Shown: positions 33,093 to 40,877 of the stretch, piece after piece
Layout: each line of letters starts with the position of its first letter
Numbering within the stretch: the first letter of the stretch is position 1
Assembly (NCBI RefSeq): GCF_039542225.1
Contig: NZ_BAABHS010000024.1
Span: 62,001 to 126,000, forward strand
Source of the DNA: Yinghuangia aomiensis
GTDB lineage: Bacteria; Actinomycetota; Actinomycetes; Streptomycetales; Streptomycetaceae
Length of the DNA: 64,000 nucleotides
Direction of reading: 5' to 3'
Program-made: the position numbers and the translations under genes
Notes under the pieces: model-generated
The model's database searches: none
What the model was told of the DNA's origin: nothing
The model's input: the letters and a program-made list of their open reading frames with translations, nothing else

Positions 33093-34217
33093 TCAGTGCT
33101 CGTGCGGGCCCGGGCGGTGGACCGGGCCATGCGCGTCCTCGGCGTCGCCGTGGCGGCCGTGCGCGTCGGCGCGGGGCGGGGTGCCGATCTGCAGCAGCCC
33201 CTCGTCGGTGTCTTCGCCGAGGTGGTCGACCTGCAAGGTGGCGTGGGTGATGCCGTACGCCGTCTTGAGGTCGCGCTGCATGGCCCGCCGCACCGCGTGG
33301 CAGTCTCCGCCGGGCGTCACCAGCACGTGCGCGGACAGGGCGGGCTGCCCGGTGGTGATCTGCCAAATGTGCAGGTCGTGCACCTCGACGACCTGGTCGG
33401 CCGCGGCCATGCGGTCGCCGACCTGGTCCGGGTCGACGCCCGTGGGGGCGGCCTCGAGGAAGATCCGCCCGGATGCGCGGATCAGTTCGAAGCCGGCCTT
33501 GAGCATGAGGACGACGACCAGCAGCGTGGCGATGGGGTCGGCGCGGCTGAAGCCGGTGGTCAGCACGATGGCACCGGCCACCGCGGTCCCGACGAACGCG
33601 AAGAGGTCGTTGAGGATGTGCTGGAAGGCGCCTTCGACGTTGAGGGATGTCCGGTTGGCCCGCGAAATGCACCACGCCGCCGCGATGTTGACCGCGATCC
33701 CGACGAGGGCCGTGATCAGGACCAGCCCGCCCTCCACGTCCGGCGGATGGACCAGGCGCCGGATCGCCTCGTAGCCGAGCCACAGGGCCAGCAGCACCAG
33801 GGTCAGGCCGTTGGCCTGGGCCGACAGGATCTCCGCACGTTTCAACCCGTAGGTGTAACCGCCGCGCGCGGGCTTGGCGGCCAAGCGCATGGCGATCAGC
33901 GCGAGCACGATCGACGCCGCGTCGGTGAGCATGTGCGCGGCGTCGGACAGCAGCGCGAGCGACGACGCGGCAATACCGACGACGACTTCGCCGACCATGA
34001 AGACGGCGATGAGCGACAGCGCGGCCGTCAGCCATCGACGATCGGCGTCGGCGGATACGCCGTGCGAATGCCCGGCGTGACCGTGGTCGCCATGGTCGCC
34101 GTGGTCGTGGTCGCCGTGGTCGTGGTCGCCGCGGCCGGCGTCGTGGTCGTGTCCGACGGCGCCGTGGTCGTGGCCGGCCTCATGGACGTCGTCGTGGCCA
34201 TGCGGGGGTGTCGGCAC
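33093..34217 (-). CDS. cation diffusion facilitator metal exporter
   Basis: The 374-residue protein starts with a histidine-rich tail (residues 1-53, many HD and HG repeats) that probably binds zinc, then six membrane segments and a cytoplasmic C-terminal domain with a further histidine-rich end. The metal motifs are HMLTD in SDAAHMLTDAASI (TM2) and HILND (TM5). GTG 34217 follows GGGAGG by 5 bases. It should export Zn2+ or a similar divalent metal in exchange for protons. Confidence 0.92.
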   Translation of the reverse strand: MPTPPHGHDDVHEAGHDHGAVGHDHDAGRGDHDHGDHDHGDHGDHGHAGHSHGVSADADRRWLTAALSLIAVFMVGEVVVGIAASSLALLSDAAHMLTDAASIVLALIAMRLAAKPARGGYTYGLKRAEILSAQANGLTLVLLALWLGYEAIRRLVHPPDVEGGLVLITALVGIAVNIAAAWCISRANRTSLNVEGAFQHILNDLFAFVGTAVAGAIVLTTGFSRADPIATLLVVVLMLKAGFELIRASGRIFLEAAPTGVDPDQVGDRMAAADQVVEVHDLHIWQITTGQPALSAHVLVTPGGDCHAVRRAMQRDLKTAYGITHATLQVDHLGEDTDEGLLQIGTPPRADAHGRHGDAEDAHGPVHRPGPHEH

Positions 34218-34289
34218 ATGTACCTCCCGTTGGTGGGGGCGCGGGCAACGGAATCGCGGAGGCGGGCAACAGCCCGGTGACCTGCGGTT

Positions 34290-35096
34290 TCAGTGTCGCG
34301 CACGCGGCGGCCGGGTGGGGACGGGGGAAGGCCTGAGGACGGCCGCGGCTGCTCCCGGCCGGGGCCACGCGCCCGTCGACGCCAGGAAGTCCGGCAGGTC
34401 GGCGAGGTGCCCGAGCATCCCGCCCGCCGTGGACGCGGGGCTGCCGAGCCGGGCGACGCGGAGGGCGATCATGCCGTGCCGGCGCGGCCCCAGCACGTCC
34501 TTCTCCGGGTGGTCCCCGACGAACAGGATGTGCGGCGCCGGGACCCCGCACGCCGTGACCACGGCCTCGTAGAACCGCGGATGCGGCTTGCGGTAACCGA
34601 CTTCGCCGGACAGGACGCTGCCCGCGAAGCACCCGGTCAGACCCGCCGCGTCGAGGGTGCGCGCCCGGGCGCGGCCGGAGCGTTCGGTGTTGCAGGCCAG
34701 CACGCACCGCCAGCCTTGCCGCGTCAGCCGACGCACGGCGTCGGCGGCACGGTCGTCGACGGCCGCATCGGGCACCGCGGCGAACACGGCTTCGGCCGCG
34801 GCGGCGGGGTCGAGGTCCGTGAGCCCGCCGCGCCGCGCGGCTTGGGCGATGGCGTCGGCGAACGGCGTGTGCCGCTCCGTGGCGTGGTCGGCGCGGTGGA
34901 TCCGCGCGATCGCCGCGTCGAAGGCCGGCGCGAAACCGGGCGGCACGTCCCGGTCGAGCAGGGACGCCACGATGTCGGCCACCCAGGTGCCGTCCGGATT
35001 CGGGCCCGGACGGGCAAGGGTGCCGCTGAAGTCGATCGCGAGCGCCGCGATGCCGCGCATGCCCGCGCTCGCCGCCGAGGTCCGGACGCGGGTCAC
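34290..35096 (-). CDS. HAD-superfamily hydrolase
   Basis: The 268-residue protein has motif I in ALAIDFSGTL (the nucleophile Asp followed by F-S-G-T rather than D-x-D-G-T), motif II LACNTE, and motif III/IV in GYRKPHPRFYEAV and LFVGDHPEKDVLGPRRHGM. The missing second acid in motif I is unusual for a phosphatase. GTG 35096 overlaps the upstream small gene as GTGA. It may dephosphorylate or dehalogenate a small metabolite; no further hint is seen. Confidence 0.82.
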   Translation of the reverse strand: MTRVRTSAASAGMRGIAALAIDFSGTLARPGPNPDGTWVADIVASLLDRDVPPGFAPAFDAAIARIHRADHATERHTPFADAIAQAARRGGLTDLDPAAAAEAVFAAVPDAAVDDRAADAVRRLTRQGWRCVLACNTERSGRARARTLDAAGLTGCFAGSVLSGEVGYRKPHPRFYEAVVTACGVPAPHILFVGDHPEKDVLGPRRHGMIALRVARLGSPASTAGGMLGHLADLPDFLASTGAWPRPGAAAAVLRPSPVPTRPPRARH

Positions 35097-35386
35097 GTCT
35101 CGGACGCGGCGGGCTCGGGCGCCGGCTGCGGAGGCTCCGAGGCGGACCGGGTCGCGGACGGGCTTGCCGACCGGACTGCCGACGGGATCTCGCGCCCCGG
35201 GCGTTCCTGCGGAAGCCCCGCCCGGTCCGGCCTCCGGAAACCGGCCGCCATCCGCTTGGCCGGCACCCAGGTGAGTGCGGCCGTCAGCGCCACCACCGTG
35301 AACCCGGGCAGACCCGGCTCGACCTTGTCGGAGTCCGACTCCGCGGCCGGCGACGTGGGCGGAGGTTCGGCGGCAGGTGGCGGCAC
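35093..35386 (-). CDS. small proline-rich protein with one membrane segment
   Basis: The 97-residue protein has an acidic, proline-rich N-terminus, then LPGFTVVALTAALTWVPAKR as a candidate membrane helix, and a Ser/Pro/Arg-rich tail. GTG 35386 follows GGGAGAG by 5 bases; a TTG at 35422 is the longer alternative. The stop overlaps the HAD hydrolase start. A BlaI-like palindrome lies about 55 bases upstream, so this two-gene operon may be a BlaI target. No family was recognised. Confidence 0.6.
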   Translation of the reverse strand: MPPPAAEPPPTSPAAESDSDKVEPGLPGFTVVALTAALTWVPAKRMAAGFRRPDRAGLPQERPGREIPSAVRSASPSATRSASEPPQPAPEPAASET

Positions 35387-35438
35387 GTGGCTCTCCCGGA
35401 ACGGCGCGGACGCCGGGGCCAAGGCACCCCGAACGCCT

Positions 35439-35459
35439 GCTCCTACAATTCGTAGGAGC
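35439..35459. promoter_or_regulatory. BlaI/MecI-type operator candidate
   Basis: GCTCCTAC-AATTC-GTAGGAGC has 8-base perfect arms. The TAC/GTA half-sites with a short AT spacer resemble BlaI-family operators (TACA..TGTA type). A BlaI-family gene lies 300 bases away, upstream on the same strand. Confidence 0.5.
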
Positions 35460-35626
35460 GGGCGTCGAGTGTAGCCCCGTGCGGTCCTCTGGCCGTGTCA
35501 GCCCCACTGTTCGCCAACCGAGTTCGTCCCATCGGCGGCGGCACCGACGGCAAAACCGGTCGGGTGAAGGAGCGGGTGAAAGCCGGCGGAGCCGGGCCCT
35601 GCCGCCGCGCGCGTCGCGCGGGCGGG

Positions 35627-35764
35627 CTACCGCTGCCGCGGCGCCACGGCCCGGGTGTCGGACGGACACGGTCCAACCGGAACGCCCGCGGACATGTGCG
35701 GGGCCGCGACGCCCAGCCCCACGACCGCGGGCCAGAGCAGCACCGGCTCGGCGAACCCGCTCAT
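35627..35764 (-). pseudogene. truncated BlaR1/M56-like partner of BlaI
   Basis: ATG 35764 overlaps the blaI stop as ATGA, exactly where an M56 metallopeptidase sensor gene usually follows blaI. Only 45 codons remain, beginning MSGFAEPVLLWPAVVGLG (like the first membrane helix of M56 proteins) and ending in an unrelated Arg-rich tail. No zinc motif or further membrane segments follow. It is read as a deletion remnant, though a novel short protein cannot be excluded. Confidence 0.45.
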
Positions 35765-36150
35765 GCCGGCCCGGGTTCGCCCTTGTCGAGCCCGCGGGCC
35801 AGCTCCCGCAGCTCGTCGAGTTCGCCCGCGCCCATGCGCCCGACCAGCCGCGCCAGCGCCAGCCTGCGCGCGGACTTCGACGCCGAGTCGAGGGTGGCGG
35901 CGAGCGCGGAATCGACGTACTCGGCTTCGCTCATGGCCGGCTGGTAGACGATCACGTTGCGCTCGCGGGTCCGCACGACCAGGCCCCGCTCGGCGAGCCG
36001 GTTCAGCACCGTCTGCACCGTCGTGTAGGCGCTCCCCGAGCCCTCGGGCAGTCCGCCGCGGACCTGCTCCACGGTGCCCGCGCCGATCCGCCACAGCACC
36101 GTCATGATCTCGGCCTGCAGCCCGCCCTGCACGCGCGGCGCCTCGCCCAC
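35761..36150 (-). CDS. BlaI/MecI/CopY-family transcriptional repressor
   Basis: The 129-residue protein has the BlaI winged helix: LQAEIMTVLWRIGAGTVEQV, then AYTTVQTVLNRLAERGLVVRTRERNVIVYQPAMSEAEY, and a helical dimerisation tail. GTG 36150 follows GGGAGG by 6 bases. Such repressors are usually released by a cognate M56 protease, whose gene here is only a 45-codon stump, so another release mechanism may apply. A palindrome at 35439-35459 is a possible target. Confidence 0.85.
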   Translation of the reverse strand: MGEAPRVQGGLQAEIMTVLWRIGAGTVEQVRGGLPEGSGSAYTTVQTVLNRLAERGLVVRTRERNVIVYQPAMSEAEYVDSALAATLDSASKSARRLALARLVGRMGAGELDELRELARGLDKGEPGPA

Positions 36151-36212
36151 CGCAGCCTCCCGTCCGGTCCGCCGCCCCCGTCGCCCGGGGCGTCCGCCTC
36201 CAGACCGTACCT

Positions 36213-37085
36213 TCAACGGCGGGCGTCGAGGAACGCGGCGATCAGCGGTGCGATCTCGGGGAGTTTGTCCTCCAGCGCGAAGTGCCCGGTGTCCAGGACA
36301 TGGAGTTCGGCGTCGGGCAGGTCGCGCAGGTAGGCGTGCGCGCCCGGCTCCGGGAAGAAGGGGTCGTTGCGGCCCCAGACGACCAGCGCGGGCGGCCGGT
36401 GCGTGCGCAGCCACTCCTGCCAGTCCGGGTAGAGCGCGACGTTCGTGTGGTAGTCGAGGCCCAGGGCGATCTGGATGCCGGCGCGGCCGGGCAGGTCGAG
36501 GAAGTGCTGGTCGGCGGTCCAGCCGTCGGGGGCGACGAGTTCCGGGTCGGCGGTGCCGCCTTCGTACTGGCCGCGGGTGACTTCGGGGGTGAGGATGCCG
36601 CGGATCGCGTCTTCCGCACCGGGGACGCCGGGCTTGAGCGCGGTGAGTTCGCGGGCGGCGTCGGAGAGCCCGTCGAGGTAGGCGTTGGCGTTCTGGACGA
36701 CGAGCCCTTCGATCCACTCCGGGTGGCGGGTCGCGATGCGGAAGCCGACGGGGCCGCCGAAGTCGAAGGCGTAGAGGGTGAATCGGTCGAGCCCGAGCGC
36801 GACGAGGAACTTCTCGGTGAGGTCGGCGAGCGCATCGAAGGTGTACGCGAACGCGTCGGCGGACGGCGCGTCGCTGTGGCCGAAGCCCGGGTAGTCGGGC
36901 GCGACGAGGTGGTAGTCGCCGCCGAGCGCGTCGATGAGCCGCGCGAACTGCCGGGAGCTGGACGGGAATCCGTGCAGCAGGAGAAGCGTGGGCGCGTCCG
37001 CGGGCCCGGCCTCCCGGTAGAAGACGCCGATGCCGTCGACGTCCATACGGCGATGCCTGACCTGAGGGAGGGCGAGCGCGGGCAT
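36213..37085 (-). CDS. alpha/beta hydrolase of the epoxide hydrolase/haloalkane dehalogenase type
   Basis: The 290-residue protein has the oxyanion-type HGFPSSS motif, the nucleophile elbow AFDFGGPVGF with Asp instead of Ser, a second acidic region, and His in DTGHFALEDK. The Asp nucleophile is the mark of epoxide hydrolases and dehalogenases. ATG 37085 is preceded by GAGG. The gene is transcribed from an AT-rich promoter region with an inverted repeat. The substrate is unknown. Confidence 0.85.
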   Translation of the reverse strand: MPALALPQVRHRRMDVDGIGVFYREAGPADAPTLLLLHGFPSSSRQFARLIDALGGDYHLVAPDYPGFGHSDAPSADAFAYTFDALADLTEKFLVALGLDRFTLYAFDFGGPVGFRIATRHPEWIEGLVVQNANAYLDGLSDAARELTALKPGVPGAEDAIRGILTPEVTRGQYEGGTADPELVAPDGWTADQHFLDLPGRAGIQIALGLDYHTNVALYPDWQEWLRTHRPPALVVWGRNDPFFPEPGAHAYLRDLPDAELHVLDTGHFALEDKLPEIAPLIAAFLDARR

Positions 37086-37135
37086 GGCGGTCCTCGATTT
37101 CTCGCGGTGGAGCGCGGTGCGGGATCGTCGCCACT

Positions 37136-37165
37136 CTAATGAATAGACAGCTTCATATCCATTAG
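37136..37165. promoter_or_regulatory. nested inverted repeats in an AT-rich divergent promoter region
   Basis: CTAATG and CATTAG flank a shorter inverted repeat ATGAA/TTCAT. The surrounding 37120-37260 is much richer in A and T than the rest of the window and separates the epoxide-hydrolase-like gene from the large secreted protein. A -10 candidate TAGTAT (37215-37220) serves the latter. Confidence 0.45.
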
Positions 37166-37342
37166 TTTTTCCGCGATCCATCAAGAGAACGCTAGGCGAT
37201 CGGTCGGTAACTAATAGTATTCAATCATCATGTGACCAATAGGGAAAAACGGGTCTGTTCCTGCCAGTTCGCCGCCCTACCCTGATCCACGGCCCGACCT
37301 GACAACCGGTCGGTCCGTCCGTCGATCCGAGGTGGAGAACCT

Positions 37343-39895
37343 GTGCTGAGAAGCCCGCGTCCGTCCGCTCCGAACCGTCAGCCCACTTCGACCCGCCCGT
37401 CCGCCGCGGTCCGCCCGCTGCGCGCAGCCACGGCCGTCCTGCTCACGATCGGTCTGCTGCTGCTCGGCCTGGGCGCCACCGTCCCGGCCGCCGCCGACAC
37501 CACGTCCACGCTCGAGAAGAGCGTCCGAAACGCCACCCACCCGGGTGCCGCAACCGCCGACCACGGGGACACGCTGGACTGGACCGTCCGCTACCGGAAC
37601 GCGACCACCGGCGACACCCCCGCACCCGCCTCCGTCACCGACCAGATCGCGGGCGCGGGCAGCGCCCAGACCTATGTGCCCGGCTCGCTGAAGGTGCCGC
37701 CCGGCTGGACCGCGGGCTGGTCCACCGACGGCACCACCTTCGGGACCGCGGACACGGGGGCGGCCACGACCGCGGTGCGCGCCCAGAACTCGCTGGCCCT
37801 GGCCGGCGGCACCTCCCTCGCGACCCTGGCCCTCGGCCCGGTGAAGCCGACCCCGCAGCCCACCGGCGGCGACGGGTTCACGCCCGTCCTGCACCGGACC
37901 GCGAGCGGCGAGATCGAGTCGTGGAACATCTACCACCACGCCGCTCCCACCGCGCCGCAGGTCGTCTGCATCAACCTGACGCTCGGTCAGCCGTGCGCGG
38001 GCGGCCCCTGGCCGCGTCCGCTCAACACCACGCCCGGACCGCTCGGCAGCGGCGCCACCGGCAACATCGGCAGCCCGCTGACCCCGCAATACGTGCTCGA
38101 CCCGGGCAACCCCGACCAACTCCTCTATCCGGCGGTCACCGCGTCCGCCGTCGGCGTCGGCTGCCTGGACCTGACCGCGCGCGCCAACTGCGGCTTCGTC
38201 CCGCTGGCCACCATGGGCGGCTCGCCCAGCAGCGCCAACAACCTGGCGGGCCTGGTCCAGGTCGGCGACAACCTGTACGGCGTCGCCAACACCGGCCAGG
38301 TGCTGTGCATGACGCTGGCCACCCGCACGCCGTGCGCCGGCCAGCCGTTCGCGCCGATCGTCGCCGCGAACCACGACCTGCCCGGCACCCCCGCGGCGCT
38401 CTACCTCGGCGGCCTGACCACGGTCGGCAGCCGGGTGTTCGCCTCGTCCTCGCCGCAGGGCGGGGGTTCCACGGTCTCGGGGCCGCCCGCTCTCGGCTGC
38501 TTCGACACCGCGACCGCGACCACCTGCGCGGGCTGGACGACCCCGCACACCGCGGGGCCGAGCAGCGCGTACTACACGTACAACGCCTTCGCCGCCTACA
38601 ACACCGCCGGGCAGGCGGACGGCGTGTGCACCAGCACCGCCGGCGGACCGAACGTCCTGACGACCTGTTACGGACTCGACGGCTCCGCGCACGCCGCACC
38701 CACGTCGCTCAACTCGCTGCCCGGCAGCACGCTGACCTTCAGCCCGGAGACCGTCACCACCCCCGCCGGGACGCGCAGCTACTTCCCCGCCTGGGGCGGC
38801 AGCCTGGCCGGCGGGACGATCTGCCACGACTGGACGACCGCCGCACCCTGCGCCGGTTTCCCGCTGCCCGCCACCCACCCGGGTGTCAACGGCGGCGCCA
38901 CCCGCGACTACGGGTACACCTACGACGCCACCTCCCGCTGCCTGATCGGCCTCGGTGACGCCGGCTACCTGTTCTCGCTCGACCCGGCGACCGGCGCCAG
39001 CCCGTGCGTGCACAGCGGCGCGAGCGTCACGCTGAAGCCCGCGGACTTCTACTGCGACGGCAGCAGCGGCAACATCCAGGGCTACACGCGGGCCCGGCTG
39101 ACCGGCCTGGACCTGACGCACGTCGACATGGCCGCCTCCCGCGCCGCCGTCACCGACCCGGACGGCACCGTCATCGCCACTCCGGGCCTGGCCGCCGACG
39201 GCACGGTCGACCTGACCGGCATCGATCCGGCCGCACACCCCTCGATCACCGTCACCGCCCAACTCGTCCTCACCACCGCGGGCGACTTCGACAACGGCAA
39301 CCACCCGGCGCTGGTCGTCGAGTACCAGGGCGACGCACCGCAGATCTGCTTCAAAACCACCGTCACGGCCAACTGCACCGCCACGTCGGTCAGTAACACC
39401 GCGACCGGCACCGACCCGACCGGCACGTTCACGTCCAACACCGTCACCACCGCCGTCGCGCCCGGCGCGGCGTGCCAGCCCAAGGTCAGCGTCGAGAAGG
39501 AGATCTGCGGGTCGCTCAACCCGCACGACTGCGCACCGGGCGGACCCGGGCCATGGGCGAAGAACAGTCCGGTGGGCCTGCTCGGCCTGCTCGGCACCGC
39601 GCACTGGCGGATCACCGTCAGCAACGCGGGCCCGGTGGACGCCGCGTCCGTGACCGTCAACGACGCCACCGTGCCCGCGTGCCGACAAGCCGCCGGCACC
39701 TTCGCCCTGGCCGCCGGGAGCAGCCGCCAGGTCTACTGCGACTCGCTGCTGCTGGCGCTGCCGGTGAAGAACACCGCGTCGGCGAGCTTCGTGGCCGCGA
39801 ACTCGCCCGCGGGCACCGCGCCCACCACCACCGCATCGTCTTCGGCGGTGGCCTGCTCGCTGCTGTGCATCCTCGTGGTGGGCGGCAAGGAGTGA
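37343..39895 (+). CDS. large secreted protein with seven cysteine-pair repeats and DUF11-like domain
   Basis: The 850-residue protein has a signal peptide (hydrophobic core AVLLTIGLLLLGLG, cleavage near residue 51), an N-terminal domain of DUF11-like type (TLDWTVRYRN), and from about 205 to 560 seven cysteine pairs: 209/218, 274/283, 322/331, 386/395, 429/442, 494/503 and 533/555. Five pairs have eight residues between, often ending CAG (LGQPCAG, RTPCAG, ATTCAG, AAPCAG). This suggests a propeller-like repeat held by disulfides. C-terminal DUF11-like domains (about 570-830) follow. GTG 37343 has GGTGGAG upstream. It is probably a cell-surface or extracellular protein of unknown role. Confidence 0.8.
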   Translation: MLRSPRPSAPNRQPTSTRPSAAVRPLRAATAVLLTIGLLLLGLGATVPAAADTTSTLEKSVRNATHPGAATADHGDTLDWTVRYRNATTGDTPAPASVTDQIAGAGSAQTYVPGSLKVPPGWTAGWSTDGTTFGTADTGAATTAVRAQNSLALAGGTSLATLALGPVKPTPQPTGGDGFTPVLHRTASGEIESWNIYHHAAPTAPQVVCINLTLGQPCAGGPWPRPLNTTPGPLGSGATGNIGSPLTPQYVLDPGNPDQLLYPAVTASAVGVGCLDLTARANCGFVPLATMGGSPSSANNLAGLVQVGDNLYGVANTGQVLCMTLATRTPCAGQPFAPIVAANHDLPGTPAALYLGGLTTVGSRVFASSSPQGGGSTVSGPPALGCFDTATATTCAGWTTPHTAGPSSAYYTYNAFAAYNTAGQADGVCTSTAGGPNVLTTCYGLDGSAHAAPTSLNSLPGSTLTFSPETVTTPAGTRSYFPAWGGSLAGGTICHDWTTAAPCAGFPLPATHPGVNGGATRDYGYTYDATSRCLIGLGDAGYLFSLDPATGASPCVHSGASVTLKPADFYCDGSSGNIQGYTRARLTGLDLTHVDMAASRAAVTDPDGTVIATPGLAADGTVDLTGIDPAAHPSITVTAQLVLTTAGDFDNGNHPALVVEYQGDAPQICFKTTVTANCTATSVSNTATGTDPTGTFTSNTVTTAVAPGAACQPKVSVEKEICGSLNPHDCAPGGPGPWAKNSPVGLLGLLGTAHWRITVSNAGPVDAASVTVNDATVPACRQAAGTFALAAGSSRQVYCDSLLLALPVKNTASASFVAANSPAGTAPTTTASSSAVACSLLCILVVGGKE

Positions 39896-39911
39896 TCCGG
39901 ATCCGCTAGTC

Positions 39912-39958
39912 CCCGGCCCCTTCCCGCCCGGCTGCGCGCCGGGCGGGAAGGGGCCGGG
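39912..39958. terminator. strong bidirectional terminator
   Basis: A perfect 21-base-pair stem (39912-39932 with 39938-39958) around a 5-base loop, between the secreted repeat protein and the convergent tetR gene. No U-run. Confidence 0.9.
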
Positions 39959-39962
39959 CGGC

Positions 39963-40736
39963 TCAGGCGCCGGGGCTGCTGAACAGCGGGGACAGCGGGG
40001 ACTCGGCGGACAGCGGGGTGAGCGGGGCGAACAACGGCGTTGCGGGCCCGGTCGCCCGCGTCCCCGTCCCGGCCAGTTCCTCCACCGCCGCGATCGTCGT
40101 ATCGATCACCACGGCGTACAGGCGCTCGAACGCCTGCGGCAAGCGCGTCAGGACCGCCCCGACCCGCGCCCGGTGCTCGGCGCCCGCGGCGGACAAGGCC
40201 TCCTGCATGATGTCGACCATCTCGTCCGCCGGCGTTCTCCGCGCCGCGAGGTTGGCCTGCCCGACGACCGTGGTGCCGATGAGCGCCACCGCCAGCGCGA
40301 GGTCCTCGTCGTCCAGTCCCAACGGCGCAAGGACTTCGGTGAGCATGACGAAGGACGGCAGCCACGCGGGCTGCCGCGTGGAGGCGATGTAGGGCAGCAA
40401 CTGCGGGTACGGGCGCAGGTGTTCCATGCTGGCCAGCATCCAGGCGCGCAGCTTGTCCTGCCAGGTCGAGCCGTCCGGCGGGTCGTAGTGCATGTCCGCC
40501 GAGATCCGGTCGGCCACCGCGTGCAGCAGGTCGTCCCGGTCCGGGAAGTACCGGTACAACGCCATCGGCGCGGACCCGACGGCTTCGGCCACCCGCTTGA
40601 CGGTCAGGGGCACCGCCGGGCCGGCGTAGACCAGCGCGACCGCCGCGTCCATGATCTGCTCGCGGGACAGCCGCGGCGGCCGTCCGCGGCCGCGCGCCGG
40701 AGCGACCGCGGCGGCGCTCTCCGGTTCCTGAACCAA
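39963..40736 (-). CDS. TetR-family transcriptional regulator
   Basis: The 257-residue protein has a TetR helix-turn-helix (LSREQIMDAAVALVYAGPAVPLTVKRVAEAVGSAPMALYRYFPDRDDLL) and a C-terminal domain of TetR_C type. Start TTG 40736 is preferred since GAAGGG lies 7 bases upstream; GTG 40751 is the longer choice without a ribosome site. The tail carries a repeated TPL/SPL pattern (PLFAPLTPLSAESPLSPLF). No adjacent divergent gene points to a target; it may act on its own promoter. Confidence 0.85.
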   Translation of the reverse strand: MVQEPESAAAVAPARGRGRPPRLSREQIMDAAVALVYAGPAVPLTVKRVAEAVGSAPMALYRYFPDRDDLLHAVADRISADMHYDPPDGSTWQDKLRAWMLASMEHLRPYPQLLPYIASTRQPAWLPSFVMLTEVLAPLGLDDEDLALAVALIGTTVVGQANLAARRTPADEMVDIMQEALSAAGAEHRARVGAVLTRLPQAFERLYAVVIDTTIAAVEELAGTGTRATGPATPLFAPLTPLSAESPLSPLFSSPGA

Positions 40737-40877
40737 TGGGTGTCCCTTCACCGCGCCACACGGGCGCCGACCGGTGTTTTGCCCTCAGATTACGCAACGA
40801 CCCGGCCGCACCGTCAGGAGACCTGACTTATCGGGCCATCGCCACCTTGCCTGCGGCGCACCGGCCCTGACGCATCG

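Noticed and set aside
35495..35947. 150-codon plus-strand frame over the blaI region
   Set aside because: Overlaps blaI in antisense; protein is Arg/Pro/Ser-rich without a motif.
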